A stretch of DNA of 7,311 bases from CAYPHA01 sp964410215 (GTDB taxonomy: Bacteria > Calditrichota > Calditrichia > Calditrichales > CAYPHA01): the NCBI GenBank assembly GCA_964410215.1, contig CAYPHA010000129.1, forward strand, positions 1 to 7,311, read 5' to 3'. The notes under the pieces were generated by a model that worked only from the letters and a program-made list of their open reading frames with translations, was not told the DNA's origin and made no database searches. Made by a program: the position numbers and the translations under genes. Every line of letters begins with the position of its first letter. Positions within the stretch are counted from its first letter, which is position 1. Below, in pieces: positions 4,584 through 7,311 of the stretch.

Positions 4584-7301
4584 CTACTTATCGTCCGGTT
4601 TGACGTTTTTTAGCACCGTCAGCAGGATTTGACCAATGATCAGCGGAATAACGCTCATAATAACTATCAGCAGCCATCCTCCGGAGTCAGGAGGCGTTAC
4701 GCGAAGTATATCCGCGACTACAGGTACGAAGACGGTCATCATGACGAGCACCAGGCACAAGCCGATGGCTCCCCAGACAACGGGATTCCTTGTAACCTCA
4801 TTAATAACTGGCGGACTGGCGGCTTCGCGCATATTGAACACATGCCAGAGTCTGGCAAAAGCCAGGGTGAGAAACGAAACCGTAACGGCTTCACCCTCTT
4901 CCAGCATCAGAAACTCCCGACCGATTACCATTGCTGCCAGTACGCAAGCCGCAATGATCACCCCATAAAAAACAATCAACTTCCAGTAGAAGGCCGAGAC
5001 AATGGGTTCCTCTGAATGCCGGGGTGGATTCTTCATGACATCCTCATGTGCGGCCCCAACGCCCAATGCAAGTGCCGGAAAAACATCCATAACAAGATTG
5101 ATGAACAGAATCTGCAATGGAAGCAAGGGCAACGGTAGACCTGCCAGCGAGGCAATACCGACAGCGAGAACTTCACCCACATTTCCGGAAAGAAGAAAAA
5201 GAATAAATTTTCGAATATTGTTGAAAATAACGCGTCCGTACTCCACTGCCGTGACGATACTCGAAAAGGCATCATCCTTCAGCACCATATCCGAGGCTTC
5301 CTGGGCAACCTGTGTTCCGCGCCGGCCCATGGCCACACCGATGTCTGCTTTTTTTAACGCCGGCGCATCGTTTACACCATCGCCTGTCATGGCAACGATG
5401 GATTTATTTTCCTGATGAACGGAGATCAGATCGAGTTTCTGCGCCGGACTTACACGGGCAAATATCGGTGTCGAAAGGATATGTTGCTTTTCTTCCTCCG
5501 TAATATCTTCATTTTGCTTTAGTTCATGACCGGAAATGACCGCAGCGTCCTCATTTTCTGTCAGGTTAATTTCGCGTGCGACGTATCGGGCCGTTTCGGC
5601 CTGGTCACCGGTCACCATGATCACACGGATACCCGCCTGCCTGCAAAGATCCAGAGAACGGGTGATTTCCTCCCTCGGCGGATCGAGCAGGCCAACCAGA
5701 CCAAGAAAAACCAGGTTCTGATAGGGATTTTCATCTTTATCCGACGCGGCTCGCTCTGCCAGCGCCAGAACACGAAGTCCGTCAGCAGCCAGTTCGTCGT
5801 TCAGGTTATACCATTTTTCTCTCTGTTCCTTATCGAATTCGGTCTTTTCATCGTTTGTTTTCAGGTAGGCGGCATGCTTGATAACGGCTTCCGGTGCTCC
5901 CTTCACGGCAACCCAAAAATCACCATTTCGACGGTGAAAGGTCGCCATCATTTTTGTTTCCGCATCGAAGGCTTCTTCCCGCACTTCCGGCCACTCTTCC
6001 AATAGCTCATCCCGATGCAGTCCGGCACCGGCGCCCGCTGCCAGCAAGGCTATTTCCAGCGGATCTCCGACACCGTCTTCCGGGTCATCGTCAGCATTCT
6101 GATTCAGGGAAGCATTGTTACAGAATACACCTGTCTTAAGAGCATGATGAATCACCGTATCCGAAAGTGGTTCCAAGGTTTCCCCTTCAAGTAAAAACGT
6201 TTTTGCTTCTTCCTGCGATGATTCAATGCGGACTTCCCCTTTTTCCAGAAGCAAGCGTGTAACTGTCATCCTGTTTTCGGTCAGAGTGCCGGTTTTATCT
6301 GTAAAGATGATATTCATGGCACCCAGTGTTTCCACCGAGGAAAGACGGTTAATCAGTACATTCCGTTTGGACATACGAATCATTCCGCGCGCGAGCGCCA
6401 CGGTAGCGACAATAGGCAATCCCTCCGGTATGGCGGCAACGGCCAATGCGATCGATGTTTTTATCATCAGGTAAATTTCTTTGCCACGGATAATGCCAAG
6501 GGCCGCTATCACAGCCGCAATGCCCACTGTCAGCCATATCAGTTTGCGTCCCAGATGTTCGAGCCGTTTCTCCAGCGGCGTGACCTCTTCTTCTGCAGAT
6601 GCCACCAGATCGGATATTTTTCCCAGTTCCGTGTTCATTCCCGTGGCGACGACCACGCCCTTTCCTGAGCCGTTAGTTACGGCGGTTCCCTTGAACAGCA
6701 TGTTTTTACGTTCAGTGAGTTGTGTATCGCGATCCAGCCCGGTGACTTCCTTCTTTACGGGTACGGATTCACCCGTCATCGCGGATTCATTAGCCTGGAG
6801 CTTGTTTGCTTCGATCAGGCGGATGTCCGCAGTAATGATATCCCCTCCCTCAAACAGGACAATATCACCGGGAACAATATTCGCTGCGGGAATATGCCGA
6901 ATTTTCCCATCCCTCATCACCGTTGAATCAACCCGGCTCATTTCACGCAGGGATTCCATGGCCCGTGCGGCCCGGATTTCCGTGAAAAACCCGATCAGGG
7001 TCGTAATCAGCATAACTGCTGCAATGGATAATCCTTCGATCCAGTCACCCAGGTAAAAAGAAAGTACGGCTGCCACGAGGAGCAGCAACATGATCAGGTT
7101 AGCAACCTGGTCAATAAAAATTTTAAATGCCGAGCGGCGTTTAATCTCCCGGAGTTGATTCCTGCCCCACGTTTTGATTCGTTTTCGTCCGCCTGCAGCC
7201 GTGAGCCCTTCTGAGGAAGAGGTTTCAAGCTTTTCCAGAATTTCCGAAAGCGGAAGGTGCCAGGGATGATCAATCGCCATTTTCTGCGTATGTGATGGCA
7301 T
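4584..7301 (-). CDS. P-type II cation-transporting ATPase (Ca2+-ATPase-like)
   Basis: A complete 905-residue ATP-driven membrane pump of the SERCA/PMR1/PMCA-like class, probably exporting Ca2+ (or Mn2+). Order: N-terminal cation-ATPase domain about 12-75; M1-M2 about 66-107; actuator domain with TGES at 176-179; M3-M4 about 252-305 with AVAAIPEGLP (E293); phosphorylation site DKTGTLT with D335; nucleotide domain with KGAPE at 467-471; MVTGD at 562-566; hinge TGDGVNDAP at 639-647; then M5-M10 from about 696 to 896. Ion ligands seen are E293 (M4), N707 and E710 in SGNVGE (M5), and N735 and D739 in NLVMD (M6). SERCA has Thr where M738 stands, and M8 (FLTLAFARLWHVFN) lacks the SERCA glutamate, so a single Ca2+ site is likely. 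ATG at 7301 gives full length; M8 at 7280 is an alternative start, and upstream signals lie at the window edge. Class is firm, ion specificity inferred. Confidence 0.93.
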   Translation of the reverse strand: MPSHTQKMAIDHPWHLPLSEILEKLETSSSEGLTAAGGRKRIKTWGRNQLREIKRRSAFKIFIDQVANLIMLLLLVAAVLSFYLGDWIEGLSIAAVMLITTLIGFFTEIRAARAMESLREMSRVDSTVMRDGKIRHIPAANIVPGDIVLFEGGDIITADIRLIEANKLQANESAMTGESVPVKKEVTGLDRDTQLTERKNMLFKGTAVTNGSGKGVVVATGMNTELGKISDLVASAEEEVTPLEKRLEHLGRKLIWLTVGIAAVIAALGIIRGKEIYLMIKTSIALAVAAIPEGLPIVATVALARGMIRMSKRNVLINRLSSVETLGAMNIIFTDKTGTLTENRMTVTRLLLEKGEVRIESSQEEAKTFLLEGETLEPLSDTVIHHALKTGVFCNNASLNQNADDDPEDGVGDPLEIALLAAGAGAGLHRDELLEEWPEVREEAFDAETKMMATFHRRNGDFWVAVKGAPEAVIKHAAYLKTNDEKTEFDKEQREKWYNLNDELAADGLRVLALAERAASDKDENPYQNLVFLGLVGLLDPPREEITRSLDLCRQAGIRVIMVTGDQAETARYVAREINLTENEDAAVISGHELKQNEDITEEEKQHILSTPIFARVSPAQKLDLISVHQENKSIVAMTGDGVNDAPALKKADIGVAMGRRGTQVAQEASDMVLKDDAFSSIVTAVEYGRVIFNNIRKFILFLLSGNVGEVLAVGIASLAGLPLPLLPLQILFINLVMDVFPALALGVGAAHEDVMKNPPRHSEEPIVSAFYWKLIVFYGVIIAACVLAAMVIGREFLMLEEGEAVTVSFLTLAFARLWHVFNMREAASPPVINEVTRNPVVWGAIGLCLVLVMMTVFVPVVADILRVTPPDSGGWLLIVIMSVIPLIIGQILLTVLKNVKPDDK

Positions 7302-7311
7302 ATGAATTCTC

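Noticed and set aside
6481..7056. Plus-strand frame of 191 codons opposite the P-type pump.
   Set aside because: It mirrors the actuator and M1-M4 coding region; its Ser/Arg/Ile-rich composition is typical of an antisense frame.
7300..7311. EcoRI- and NdeI-like sites (GAATTC next to CATATG) at the pump start, suggesting a cloning junction.
   Set aside because: GAATTC also occurs naturally elsewhere in the window (near 2143, 2512 and 3862), and the protein N-terminus looks natural from the second codon on. Most likely coincidence.

Overview
The window carries one strand of genes only: everything supportable is on the minus strand, read from right to left. No phage, transposase, CRISPR or RNA gene was seen. 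The core is the first seven genes of an N-type (alternate, 'N-ATPase') rotary ATPase operon in the order atpD-atpC-atpQ-atpR-atpB-atpE-atpF. This matches the D-C-Q-R-B-E-F-A-G order known for this laterally transferred family, in which beta and epsilon come first, two extra small membrane proteins (AtpQ, AtpR) are present, and there is no separate delta gene. The window ends inside atpF; atpA and atpG are expected beyond the left edge.

Layout from right to left: (1) 7301-4584, a complete P-type (type II, Ca2+-ATPase-like) cation pump. (2) 4583-4342, an AT-rich gap of about 240 bases holding a likely 28-codon hydrophobic small ORF that overlaps the next start by ATGA. (3) 4341-4064, a wreck of a PEP synthase gene: the first ~51 codons joined out of frame to the last ~42, with the ~700-residue middle missing. 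(4) 4008-3859, a 49-codon ORF with the N-terminus of a universal stress protein, also truncated. (5) 3841-1, the N-ATPase genes, packed with ATGA or short overlaps and good Shine-Dalgarno sites.

How the genes would work together: the F1 parts (beta, epsilon, and the off-window alpha/gamma) and Fo parts (a, b, c) form a second, ion-pumping ATPase beside a presumed housekeeping enzyme elsewhere in the genome. AtpQ and AtpR are thought to assist assembly or ion handling of the c-ring. The c subunit has E63-S64-T65 plus Y68 on helix 2 and a second carboxylate, E30, on helix 1, which fits a Na+-type site, although one N-ATPase c-ring (Burkholderia pseudomallei) has been reported as proton-specific. 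The adjacent P-type pump makes the locus look like an ion-homeostasis island, as expected for a salt-exposed organism; that link is inference.

Organism: a bacterium of intermediate base composition. N-ATPases are scattered by lateral transfer among marine, saline and anaerobic bacteria (planctomycetes, green sulfur bacteria, proteobacteria, cyanobacteria) and some methanogens, so the locus does not fix the taxon. The two broken genes between intact neighbours are the most unusual feature: either a genuine decay scar or an assembly collapse.
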